Assembly: GCF_003014655.1 (NCBI RefSeq)
Contig: NZ_PYAT01000002.1
Location: 124,001 to 188,000, forward strand
From: Planomicrobium soli
Lineage (GTDB): Bacteria > Bacillota > Bacilli > Bacillales_A > Planococcaceae
Direction of reading: 5' to 3'
Length of the DNA stretch: 64,000 nucleotides
The position numbers and the translations under genes were made by a program. Under the pieces are notes generated by a model. The model saw only the letters and a list, made by a program, of their open reading frames with translations, did no database searches and was not told the DNA's origin. Shown here piece by piece: positions 1 through 7,650 of the stretch (the stretch's first letter is position 1; each line of letters begins with the position of its first letter).

Positions 1-26
1 TATTTCGAGTATTGCTATGGGCATTT

Positions 27-1166
27 TTATTGCAATCCAGTAAACTCGCTTGCTTCATAATAGCCGGAATCCACAAGCTCTGCTTTTACATTCTCTTTGT
101 CGACAGTGATGACATCTGTTTGTTTCGCTTTTACTTCAACAGCTCCATTGTCGTAAGAACCTGTTGTTTCTGGCTCGTTCCCTTCAAGAACGGTTACAGC
201 CATATCCATTGCATCTTTGACCAATGTGCGAACGTCTTTGAAGACCGTCATCGATTGCTTCTCATCAATAATGTATTGAACAGAAGCTTTTTCAGCATCT
301 TGTCCTGTAATGACGTAATTTGTCACTTCATCGTCTGATGCAAAAACATCTGCGATTGAACGGGCTGTCCCATCATTCGGCGCCAATATGGCTATATCAC
401 CTTTCATATCTGCACCTACACCAGTCAAGTGAGTTTGAGCTTTGTTTTTCGCTTCATTCGGATCCCAGTTTGTTGTTACCTGGCCCAACACTTTACCGAG
501 TTGATCACGGGAAAGTTCTGCAGTATCTTTTAATGCTTCTGCTTCGCTTGAGTTTGCGATTTTAAAAGTACCGTCCGCAACTTTCGGCTGCAGAACACTC
601 CATGCTCCTTGGAAGAATAAGAATGCATTGTTGTCAGAAGAAGCCCCAGCATACAAGTACAATGGCACGCCAGAACCTTCGGCGTTGTCGACCAAGTATT
701 GAGCTTGCGCCGCTCCAACAGCCAAGCTGTCGAAAGTTACATAGTAATCCACTGCTTCAGTATCTGTAATCAAGCGGTCATAAGCAATAACGGTAACATC
801 ATCTTTTTTAGCGGATTCCACTGCTGCAGCAGCAGCTGCCCCATCGTGCGGAGCGATGATCAAAACTTTGATTCCTTTGTTCAACAAAATATCCACATTT
901 TCTTTTTCTTTTGCAGAAGATCCTTGGCTGAACAGAATTTCAGTTGAATAATCCGTTTCAGCAAGTGCATCTTTAAAACGCTGTTCATCTTGTACCCATC
1001 TCGGTTCATCTTTAGTAGGCAATACGATTCCAACGTCGACTTGGCCACCCCCGCCACCGCCGCCTTCACTGCTGCTTCCGCTTCCTCCTCCGCCGCACGC
1101 TGCTATAACAAGAACTACCGCCATAAGCACTAGCAGAAGAGAGAACTTTTTCCGTGTATTGACCAT
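27..1166 (-). CDS. Sugar ABC transporter substrate-binding lipoprotein (ChvE/XylF-like)
   Basis: Periplasmic-binding-protein-type receptor (379 aa) that would capture a monosaccharide at the outer face of the membrane and deliver it to a permease/ATPase pair. The N-terminus has a signal peptide ending in a lipobox (VIAAC, Cys24), followed by a Gly/Ser linker to about residue 42 and then the binding fold (VDVGIVLPTKDEPRW; ITGQDAE near the C-terminus). The ATG at 1166 is preferred over the in-frame ATG at 1172, because the AAAGGGG ribosome site lies 7 nt from the former and abuts the latter. A cre box and promoter lie upstream. Transporter partners are probably beyond the left edge. The family is clear; the sugar (xylose, arabinose, glucose, galactose) is not. 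Confidence 0.87.
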   Translation of the reverse strand: MVNTRKKFSLLLVLMAVVLVIAACGGGGSGSSSEGGGGGGGQVDVGIVLPTKDEPRWVQDEQRFKDALAETDYSTEILFSQGSSAKEKENVDILLNKGIKVLIIAPHDGAAAAAAVESAKKDDVTVIAYDRLITDTEAVDYYVTFDSLAVGAAQAQYLVDNAEGSGVPLYLYAGASSDNNAFLFFQGAWSVLQPKVADGTFKIANSSEAEALKDTAELSRDQLGKVLGQVTTNWDPNEAKNKAQTHLTGVGADMKGDIAILAPNDGTARSIADVFASDDEVTNYVITGQDAEKASVQYIIDEKQSMTVFKDVRTLVKDAMDMAVTVLEGNEPETTGSYDNGAVEVKAKQTDVITVDKENVKAELVDSGYYEASEFTGLQ

Positions 1167-1209
1167 TTCCATTCCCCTTTCGATCAGTAATTTGTTTTGC
1201 TACAAGTTA

Positions 1210-1246
1210 ATTATATCCCGGCCCTAAAATTATGTAAGCGCTATCA
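1210..1246 (-). promoter_or_regulatory. Promoter with CcpA cre box for the sugar-binding protein gene
   Basis: On the minus strand a -10 TATAAT (1210-1215) is preceded at 16 nt by TTACAT. Overlapping that -35 is TGTAAGCGCTATCA (1233-1246 on the plus strand), a full match to the cre consensus TGWAANCGNTNWCA. The placement predicts catabolite repression of sugar uptake by CcpA. Confidence 0.7.
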
Positions 1247-1324
1247 ATAGCAATCTTTTAGCATCACCTATACTTTCTTAATATTTAAAAAGCTATGGCA
1301 AAAGATTGCTATTTCGACACAAAA

Positions 1325-1358
1325 AAGCCGCAACGGCAGGGAATTCCCGTTGCGGCTT
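1325..1358 (-). terminator. Rho-independent terminator of the PPK2 gene
   Basis: A 12-bp stem (AAGCCGCAACGG with its complement at 1347-1358) is followed on the minus strand by six T residues (1321-1326 as A on the plus strand). Confidence 0.9.
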
Positions 1359-1367
1359 AAATTTATT

Positions 1368-2231
1368 TTATTCTTCCTCTTCCAGAAGCTTGATTGCTTC
1401 ATCCAGTTTTTCTTTTTCCTCGCCGGATATTTCAGGATATTGCGGATCGATTTTTTCCAAAAGCTCCACCATGACTTCTGCAACGATATACCGTGAATAC
1501 CACTCATCATCAGCAGGCAAAACATACCATGGCGCATATTCGGTTGAGGTATGATCCAATATATCTTCAAAAATGTGCTGATAGCCGTCCCAATGCTGCC
1601 GCTCTTTTATATCGCTAAACGAAAATTCCCAGTTCATATCCGGATTTTTCATGCGTTCAAGCAGGCGTTTCTTCTGCTCTTCTTTCGATACGTTGAAAAA
1701 GAATTTAACAACGGGAAAGCCGTTTTCCACTAAGTATTTTTCAAAATTATTGATTTGTTTGTACCGAATCGACCAAATTTTTTCATCGATCAATTCATCT
1801 GGCAGCGGCGTTGATTCAAGCAAATCATGGACACGCGGTGCAATGACCTCTTCATAATAAGAGCGATTGAAAATGCCGATTTCTCCACGGGCTGGCAATC
1901 CTTTATGGAAGCGCCATAAATAATCATGTGCCAGCTCTTCGTCAGTCGGTTTCTTGAATGAGGTAACCTTAAGCCCTTGGGCAGTCAAGTTGGAAAAAAT
2001 ATAACTGATGGTTTCATCTTTTCCTGCAGCATCCATTGCTTGCAGTACAACCACGATTCCTTTTGACTCTTCTGCTTGCAGCTTCAAGTGCAGTTCTTTC
2101 AGTTTCTCGAGGGTTTCAGGAATCAGTTTTTCTCGCACTTCCTTTTCACTCTGTACGTTTACCTCTGATGTTGTATAAGTTGTTAAATCCACTTTTTCGT
2201 CTTGCTTCACTAAGTATTTACTTGTATCCAT
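1368..2231 (-). CDS. Polyphosphate kinase 2 family protein
   Basis: Cytoplasmic PPK2-type enzyme (287 aa) that transfers phosphate between polyphosphate and nucleotides. A Walker A-like segment QAMDAAGKDE lies at residues 64-73, followed by the PPK2 lid region (FNRSYYEEV, then APRVHDL) and the typical C-terminal WYVLPADDEWYSR motif with an acidic tail. Length is usual for single-domain PPK2. The start ATG follows a GGGGGG-type ribosome site at about 2240. It is transcribed alone, divergently from the DUF4097 gene, and ends at a strong terminator. Which nucleotide it uses (NMP, NDP) cannot be told from sequence. Confidence 0.9.
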   Translation of the reverse strand: MDTSKYLVKQDEKVDLTTYTTSEVNVQSEKEVREKLIPETLEKLKELHLKLQAEESKGIVVVLQAMDAAGKDETISYIFSNLTAQGLKVTSFKKPTDEELAHDYLWRFHKGLPARGEIGIFNRSYYEEVIAPRVHDLLESTPLPDELIDEKIWSIRYKQINNFEKYLVENGFPVVKFFFNVSKEEQKKRLLERMKNPDMNWEFSFSDIKERQHWDGYQHIFEDILDHTSTEYAPWYVLPADDEWYSRYIVAEVMVELLEKIDPQYPEISGEEKEKLDEAIKLLEEEE

Positions 2232-2472
2232 TAGAACCCCCCTTACTTTTTTTAAGCATCTGTCGCTCTTGTTATTGCCGAAACTATAAGATTAAAAACC
2301 TTTTAACAACTTTTTGCTCGTTATATCTTCCTTCTCCTCGCTTCTTTTCCATCTTTTTAACACTTTATTGATAAGAGTTACGATATCATTTATACTTTTT
2401 TAACCATACGAAATGTTTCAGTAATTTCCATTTATCCTAGGCAGCAGCTTATATAAAAGAGGAGGAAATTAT

Positions 2473-3318
2473 ATGATAGCTTTAAAAGGCATTACCCTTC
2501 TTATCTTAAGCCTATTGCTCGCTGCTATTGCTTTTGGCATCTTTAGGTACAATCCCTTTACTTTAGCTAATGAAACATCAAAAGAAACAATAATTGATGA
2601 AGAGGTAAGAAATATAGAAATCACCACCGAAAATACAGCAATTCTTCTCCTCCCGTCTGAAAATGCAAGCACCGAGATCAAAGTTACTGGAGATAGAAAA
2701 AATTTTAATTTGAACACCTTTGTACAAGAAAAAAACTTAGTGATTGAAACTGAAAATAAAAATCCATCCTCTAGTTCAACTACTGAAAAGCTTCCACTAT
2801 TGACTGTTTATGTTCCACAGCCGAACATAGTGTCGCTTACACTAATCAACATAAATGGAAGCATAGAAGCCCGTGATGTTGAAGCATACGAGATTGGAGC
2901 GGAAACTGACAAAGGAGATGTGGATTTTCAGAACTTGTATATGAAGTATATAGTTGCTAAAACAAGCAATGGCAATATAAAGATGAAGCATGCAGAGGCT
3001 CAGCTGATAAAAGCAGTGGCCATGGGAGATATCCATGTAGAAAATACGTTTGGTTCGTTTACGGGAATATCCTCAAATGGAAACATCGATGTAGTTTTGG
3101 ATGAAATTATGAATTCCATGGACTTAAATGCGGAAAATGGCAGTATTTCGGTTCAGACTAAAGAATCTTTGTTAGATGCAAAAGTTGAATCTGAGGCACA
3201 AAACGGAGTAATCGATATTTTGGGAGAAAGCGATGCTAATTTAGTATACGGAGAAGGCTCTTATCTAATTAAATTGAAAGCAAATAACGGAGATATCCTT
3301 TTTACGAACGAGGAGTAA
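2473..3318 (+). CDS. DUF4097-like membrane-anchored beta-helix protein
   Basis: Protein of 281 aa with one N-terminal membrane segment (about residues 4-24) and an extracytoplasmic region of repeated short beta-strand turns (NGSIEARDV, KGDVDFQNL, NGNIKMKHA, NGSISVQTK, NGDILFTNE). This is the right-handed beta-helix pattern of DUF4097/adhesin-like proteins. Ribosome site AGGAGG lies 6-7 nt before the ATG. It is monocistronic between two divergent/convergent neighbours and ends at a strong bidirectional hairpin. In other Firmicutes such proteins often sit with anti-sigma or envelope-stress genes; no such partner is present here, so the role is open. Confidence 0.75.
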   Translation: MIALKGITLLILSLLLAAIAFGIFRYNPFTLANETSKETIIDEEVRNIEITTENTAILLLPSENASTEIKVTGDRKNFNLNTFVQEKNLVIETENKNPSSSSTTEKLPLLTVYVPQPNIVSLTLININGSIEARDVEAYEIGAETDKGDVDFQNLYMKYIVAKTSNGNIKMKHAEAQLIKAVAMGDIHVENTFGSFTGISSNGNIDVVLDEIMNSMDLNAENGSISVQTKESLLDAKVESEAQNGVIDILGESDANLVYGEGSYLIKLKANNGDILFTNEE

Positions 3319-3346
3319 ACACTTCTCTTCTATAATATATAACGTT

Positions 3347-3386
3347 AAACGGGTTGGACATTTATAATACAAAGTCCAACCCGTTT
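3347..3386. terminator. Bidirectional terminator between the DUF4097 and AHSA1 genes
   Basis: A 13-bp perfect stem (AAACGGGTTGGAC, 3347-3359, with 3374-3386) lies between the convergent genes, with short A/T runs on both sides. Confidence 0.85.
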
Positions 3387-3398
3387 CGCTGCTTAATA

Positions 3399-3899
3399 TC
3401 AAAATTCGTTTAAATATGCCTCCAAACGATCAAATGTCTCGCCCATCCCTTCAATAGCTCCCATTTCAACCACTTTCTGCAGTTCTTCTTGAGTAGAGAA
3501 AAGCGTGCGGCTAATAATTTTTGTGCCGTTGCCTTCCTCTTCGAAATCCGTGGTGATTTTCATAACAGGCATACCTTCTGCGTCATTGCCATTCTCGTCA
3601 GAAAAAGCGTCTGTGTAAACAAGCCTTTCCGGTTCTACGATTTCCTCGTATACACTTTTGCCCCACGCCTCCTGCCCATCATCCGATCGCATGCAATAAT
3701 GCCAGACTCCTCCAGGACGAACATCCATTTGATAAACAGTAGTCTTCCAGCCGATTGGCCCCCACCAATTTACAATATGGTCTCTTTCTGTGTACATGGA
3801 AAAAACCAGTTCTCTCGGGGCCATAAAAAACCGCTCCATAATCATTTCATGCCCTTCAACTCTTGTAACTGCAGCGTTCGATTCGTTATTAGCGGTCAT
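3399..3899 (-). CDS. SRPBCC/AHSA1 domain protein
   Basis: Small cytoplasmic helix-grip protein (166 aa) of the AHSA1/SRPBCC superfamily. Seen are FFMAPRELVFSMYTE, the WWGP signature, RPGGVWHYCMRS and the C-terminal helix EGMGETFDRLEAYL. Ribosome site GAGGAGG lies 8 nt before the ATG. Members of this group normally sit directly downstream of an ArsR-family regulator, and here the remnant of one lies immediately upstream (3947-4062). The gene has probably lost its original control. Ligand unknown. Confidence 0.85.
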   Translation of the reverse strand: MTANNESNAAVTRVEGHEMIMERFFMAPRELVFSMYTERDHIVNWWGPIGWKTTVYQMDVRPGGVWHYCMRSDDGQEAWGKSVYEEIVEPERLVYTDAFSDENGNDAEGMPVMKITTDFEEEGNGTKIISRTLFSTQEELQKVVEMGAIEGMGETFDRLEAYLNEF

Positions 3900-3946
3900 C
3901 GAATATTCCTCCTCATTACTTGTTTAATGCTAGAGGCAAGCAGCGG

Positions 3947-4062
3947 TTAAGACGGATTTTCCTCCTTCCCTTGTTTTTGAATTTCTTTTAAATAATTATC
4001 CAATTGATCAAACCGATTTTCTTAAAGGTGCCGATAAATTCCCGGCCATTCCTGTAAATAAT
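3947..4062 (-). pseudogene. Remnant of an ArsR-family regulator C-terminus
   Basis: Reading the minus strand to the TAA at 3947-3949 gives RFDQLDNYLKEIQKQGKEE, which matches the characteristic C-terminal helix (FDRLDEYLRELQ-type) of the ArsR regulators paired with AHSA1 genes. Upstream in the same frame is LQEWPGIYRHL, then an in-frame TAA just before ENRFDQ, and another stop near 4058. No start or DNA-binding domain remains in the 120 bp beyond. The position immediately upstream of the AHSA1 gene fits a decayed regulator. The family assignment is from recall of the motif. Confidence 0.5.
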
Positions 4063-4143
4063 AATTTCAATAGTGTTTTCATGACTTAAATATACTCAAA
4101 AAGAACTCTCCCTTCAATTAATATTCAGATTTTTCAAAAGAAA

Positions 4144-4172
4144 ACCGTTTAGGGTTCTTTCCCCTAAACGGT
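4144..4172 (-). terminator. Terminator of the acid-sugar operon
   Basis: An 11-bp stem (ACCGTTTAGGG with CCCTAAACGGT) is followed on the minus strand by a T-rich run; it lies 14 nt after the pdxA2-like gene. Confidence 0.85.
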
Positions 4173-4185
4173 CTCAAATCTCACT

Positions 4186-5184
4186 TCAATTTTTCGGCGC
4201 AAGTTCAACTGCTTGGCGCAGAGCCTCAACTAAGCTTTTTTCATCTGCAATGCCTGTTCCCGCAATATCAAATGCCGTGCCATGATCAACGCTTGTACGT
4301 ATGATCGGCAAACCAACAGTAATATTAACACCCGACTCCAGTCCAAGAACTTTGATCGGTGCATGCCCTTGATCATGGTACATCGCAACAACAATATCAA
4401 AATCGCCTCGTCTGGCGCGGAAGAAAAGCGTGTCTGCAGGAAGCGGCCCTTGAACATCGATTCCTTTGGATACCGCTTTTTCTACTGCAGGAATAATTTT
4501 CTCTTCTTCCTCCCCATAGCCGAACAAGCCATTTTCACCCGCATGCGGGTTTATCCCGCAGACTGCGATTTTCGGGTTTGCAATTCCGGCTTTTGACAGC
4601 GTATCGTGAGCCAATTGAATAACATAGAAAACGCGCTCCGGATTGATCATGTTAACGGCATCGATAATGCCGACATGTGTTGTCACATGGATGACTTTCA
4701 AATCAGGGGCAGATAACATCATCGAATAATCTTTCGTGCCGGTCAATTCAGCCAAAATTTCAGTATGTCCCGGATACATATGCCCGCCTTTTTGCAATGC
4801 TTCTTTATTTAACGGTGCAGTACAAATAGCATCGATTTCTTTGGCATTTGCCAGGCTAATTGCTTTTTCCAAGTATTTGAATGCAGCATTTCCGGCCTCG
4901 GCCGATACTTTCCCGATCGGAAGGTCAGCCGATAATAAATTCAAGTCGAGGCAATCTATACTTTCTTTCTCAAACAATGCTTCAGAAGGGTTGTTTATTC
5001 GGCGAATCTCTTTCGAGCTGCCTGTAAATTGTTTTGCCCGTTCTAAAATCGATGCGTCGCCGATGACAAACGAACGGCTTGTCTCATGGACAATATCGTT
5101 TTCAAAACTTTTTAAAATGATTTCAGGGCCAACGCCGGCTGCGTCTCCCATCGTAATTCCGATAATCGGTTTATTTGCTTGCAT
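4186..5184 (-). CDS. pdxA2: PdxA2-type 4-phospho-D-threonate (or -erythronate) dehydrogenase
   Basis: NAD-dependent dehydrogenase of the PdxA family (332 aa). N-terminal GITMGDAAGVGPEI is the family signature; metal-binding histidines are visible in PGHTEIL, TTHVGI and YHDQGHAPIK. True PdxA acts in pyridoxal phosphate synthesis on 4-phosphohydroxythreonine. Here the gene overlaps the DUF1537 kinase by 14 bp and follows a KdgT-like permease, which is the context of PdxA2, where 4-phospho-D-threonate is oxidised and decarboxylated to dihydroxyacetone phosphate. The overlap implies translational coupling. The catabolic role is inferred from neighbours; a biosynthetic role is less likely. Confidence 0.85.
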   Translation of the reverse strand: MQANKPIIGITMGDAAGVGPEIILKSFENDIVHETSRSFVIGDASILERAKQFTGSSKEIRRINNPSEALFEKESIDCLDLNLLSADLPIGKVSAEAGNAAFKYLEKAISLANAKEIDAICTAPLNKEALQKGGHMYPGHTEILAELTGTKDYSMMLSAPDLKVIHVTTHVGIIDAVNMINPERVFYVIQLAHDTLSKAGIANPKIAVCGINPHAGENGLFGYGEEEEKIIPAVEKAVSKGIDVQGPLPADTLFFRARRGDFDIVVAMYHDQGHAPIKVLGLESGVNITVGLPIIRTSVDHGTAFDIAGTGIADEKSLVEALRQAVELAPKN

Positions 5185-6466
5185 GCAACCCCGCTCCTTT
5201 CAAATAATCAACGGCGTTGACAAGAGATTTTTTATCGCCAAATCCTCCTGCCTTCGTAATCGCCACTAATTCTCTATTGTTCCATCTTACCATTCCAAGA
5301 GGCACTCCCGCTTCTACTTCAAAGCGCAGCTCCATATCCGGAATGTCCAATACATTGCAAATATCTTTGGCAGTATCGCCGCCTGTCATAATAAGGGCAT
5401 CGAATTGGACCAAATGCAAAGCAGATTCGACCAAGCGCCCTAAACCTTTTGAGATTCCTTCCCCGGTTCGGTTTACTGACCAGCCGTTTGCTCTGGCCCA
5501 ATCACCGACATTATCCCGGTTTGTTTGAGAACCGCTAACATAAATAACGGCACTGTCCCACTCTTCAGACTCAGTCAAGCTTACCAGTTCATGGCCAGCT
5601 TCCATTGGATCTTTCAATAGTTTCAACGGATCTATTTCAATCATTTTCGTTCCAGACCTGGCTTTCAGTACTTCTAATTGCTCTTGGGTTTTGGCTGATA
5701 AGCTGCCAGAAACAACCAATACGTTACCAACAGGATGCTCCAATGAATTCGCTTGATCACTTTGAACCAAATCCATGTATAGATGGTTGATCAACCCTGC
5801 AGAGCCGGCCCATCCGATAGAAAGGCTTAAGTTTGCTTCGATTTGTGCAAGCACCGGGAAATCTTCGTCTTTCACAACGTCGCAGACTATCCATTTTACG
5901 CCTGCATCCACTTGTTCAAGTACCCACTTTTCGGGGTTGGCTGCATGTAAAACGTTACGGCTTAAAACAGCCGTTCGAATCTTTTTTTCGGCAAGCAACT
6001 CCGGGATATGGCTATGCAAAACCGGCGTTTTTGGATCTTTGGCAAATTCAGTTTCTGACACGGGAATTCCATTGACGTATAAATTTCCGCCATCTACAGT
6101 CCGCCCCATACTCGGAAATGCTGGCGCGACAAATATTACATCCATTGCCGCTGCATCTTGCATCGCCTTCAATTCAGCGGCCACACTGCCACGAAGCGTA
6201 GAATCCACTTTTTTATAGAAAGATGTAACACCGAGGCTTTTCAAACGTTCAATCTCCTGATGAACAGCTTGGTAAGCCTCTTTTGGCTTTAAAGCCCGAC
6301 TGGCGGTATCCACGATCCATACGTCTATGTCTGAATCTGATGCAATTACATGTTTTGCAGGATCCGCCAATAGAACACGGGATTTCAATCCTTTTTGCGC
6401 CAATCGAACGCCGCTGTCATTCGCTCCTGTAAAATCATCCGCAATGATGCCGATCTTAGTTGCCAT
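5171..6466 (-). CDS. dtnK: DUF1537 four-carbon acid sugar kinase (DtnK-like)
   Basis: ATP-dependent kinase (431 aa) for four-carbon acid sugars. The N-terminal substrate domain begins GIIADDFTGANDSG and contains KKVDSTLRGSV; the C-terminal nucleotide domain contains VVSGSLSAKTQEQL and the glycine-rich LIMTGGDTAKDI. The ribosome site AAAGGAG overlaps the stop of the upstream permease gene, so the three structural genes form one tightly packed operon. In characterised systems a DUF1537 kinase paired with PdxA2 phosphorylates D-threonate at C4. D-erythronate is the main alternative substrate. Confidence 0.88.
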   Translation of the reverse strand: MATKIGIIADDFTGANDSGVRLAQKGLKSRVLLADPAKHVIASDSDIDVWIVDTASRALKPKEAYQAVHQEIERLKSLGVTSFYKKVDSTLRGSVAAELKAMQDAAAMDVIFVAPAFPSMGRTVDGGNLYVNGIPVSETEFAKDPKTPVLHSHIPELLAEKKIRTAVLSRNVLHAANPEKWVLEQVDAGVKWIVCDVVKDEDFPVLAQIEANLSLSIGWAGSAGLINHLYMDLVQSDQANSLEHPVGNVLVVSGSLSAKTQEQLEVLKARSGTKMIEIDPLKLLKDPMEAGHELVSLTESEEWDSAVIYVSGSQTNRDNVGDWARANGWSVNRTGEGISKGLGRLVESALHLVQFDALIMTGGDTAKDICNVLDIPDMELRFEVEAGVPLGMVRWNNRELVAITKAGGFGDKKSLVNAVDYLKGAGLHASK

Positions 6467-6480
6467 AGTCCGCCACTCCT

Positions 6481-7473
6481 TTAAACACCTTTTCTCATCA
6501 GGTTTCCGTTATTAAAGCTAAAGCCCCTTTTTTCCAAGCGTTTCACTAAAAACGCAATGTATAGCGGCAGTAAAATCGCTGTTGTTACAGTTGAAGCTGC
6601 AACCTGTACAGTTGCAATATCAACCATCGAAGCGAAACTTGCATTTGCCGCCGCGATAGCTGCCGGCGTCGCTACCGCATTGCCGGCTGTCGAACCTTCT
6701 GCAGCTCCAACAATCGGATTCCATTTTAATGCTTTAAAAATAAAGTATCCGGCGGTCCCTGTGATGAATACTGTCATTAAACCTAACACAATCCCTCCAA
6801 GTCCGCCTTGGATAATTGCATTGAAGTCAATGCCCATTCCAAGAGCAAAGGCAAAAAACGGGATAAGTATCGAACTTCCTTGATCTAAGAAAGAACGCAT
6901 ATCTTCATCCAAGTTTCCGAGAACCATTCCGATCAATATTGGCAACAAGACGGCAATGAATGTAATCGGTGAAAACAATCCTTCAACAAACCCCATAAAA
7001 CCGAAAATAACTAAAGCCACCATAGTTAAGAATGGTCCATCATTTAATGCCAGCAAAGAGTAAGCGGCACGGTCATCTTTTCCGCCATATTGGCCGACAA
7101 GTGCCATGTACAATCCGCCGTTGCTGTTGGTCATAGCAGCAATAACAGCAATCGGTGCTATGCCAAGCCATAATCCATTGTCACCGGCAAACATATAAGC
7201 GATAAGCCCGACTGCTGCACCAACCACCCATTTAGTCGTTAATAAAGTTGCTCCTTTTGCAAGGGACACACCAAACATTCTTACATTGATTTGTGCTCCG
7301 GTACAAAGCAGGAATAATGCAATGAGAGCGCTTGCACTATCGACAAAAAGTGCCTCTGTAAATCCGCCAATCCGCAGTAGATTCGGTGCAAAAGTATTTA
7401 TTGTAGCTGCCAAAAGCAATGGAACGACCATCATTCCGCCTGGAATCCGATCTAGCGTTGCTTTAATCTTCAT
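6481..7473 (-). CDS. 2-keto-3-deoxygluconate permease family transporter (KdgT-like)
   Basis: Multi-spanning membrane protein (330 aa, about 10 hydrophobic segments) of the KdgT family. Signatures are PGGMMVVPLLLAATINT at the N-terminus, a TNSNGGLYMALVGQYG segment, and GAAEGSTAGNAVATPAA near the C-terminus. First gene of the operon with the DUF1537 kinase and PdxA2, so it probably imports the four-carbon sugar acid by proton symport rather than 2-keto-3-deoxygluconate. It is preceded by a promoter with a cre-like box. Confidence 0.88.
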   Translation of the reverse strand: MKIKATLDRIPGGMMVVPLLLAATINTFAPNLLRIGGFTEALFVDSASALIALFLLCTGAQINVRMFGVSLAKGATLLTTKWVVGAAVGLIAYMFAGDNGLWLGIAPIAVIAAMTNSNGGLYMALVGQYGGKDDRAAYSLLALNDGPFLTMVALVIFGFMGFVEGLFSPITFIAVLLPILIGMVLGNLDEDMRSFLDQGSSILIPFFAFALGMGIDFNAIIQGGLGGIVLGLMTVFITGTAGYFIFKALKWNPIVGAAEGSTAGNAVATPAAIAAANASFASMVDIATVQVAASTVTTAILLPLYIAFLVKRLEKRGFSFNNGNLMRKGV

Positions 7474-7504
7474 TATTTACTCCCTCTTTTCTTTAATATG
7501 TTTT

Positions 7505-7552
7505 AGAAAACGCTTTCACCTATCACTATAAAACATTCGTTTTAAAAAGCAA
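7505..7552 (-). promoter_or_regulatory. Sigma-A-like promoter and cre-like box of the acid-sugar operon
   Basis: On the minus strand TTGCTT (7547-7552) and TATAGT (7525-7530) are spaced by 16 nt, a plausible sigma-A promoter. Just downstream is TGAAAGCGTTTTCT (7505-7518), one mismatch from the cre consensus and placed for roadblock repression by CcpA. I find no -24/-12 (GG-N10-GC) element in this interval. Confidence 0.6.
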
Positions 7553-7604
7553 CGCTAATTATCTGATTTTTAATAAATAAAATAAAATAGTTTAAAAATG
7601 CAAC
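7541..7604. repeat. Direct repeat, possible operator of the PrpR-like regulator
   Basis: TTTAAAAAGCAAC (7541-7553) and TTTAAAAATGCAAC (7591-7604) are near-identical direct repeats 50 nt apart. The proximal copy overlaps the -35 of the operon. Next to the distal copy is the palindrome TTGATCAA. This is a candidate activator site only. Confidence 0.4.
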
Positions 7605-7623
7605 ACTTGATCAACTAAAAAAA

Positions 7624-7650
7624 GCGCAAACTTATTCTTTAAGTTTGCGC
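7624..7650 (-). terminator. Terminator of the PrpR-like regulator gene
   Basis: An 11-bp stem (GCGCAAACTTA with TAAGTTTGCGC) overlaps the stop codon of the regulator gene and is followed on the minus strand by seven T residues. It separates the regulator from the kdgT promoter. Confidence 0.88.

Noticed and set aside
7474-7631. Search for a sigma-54 -24/-12 promoter before kdgT
   Set aside because: The nearest GA/GC pairs are spaced 9 or 11 nt, not 10, and lack the GG; a sigma-A-like promoter fits better.
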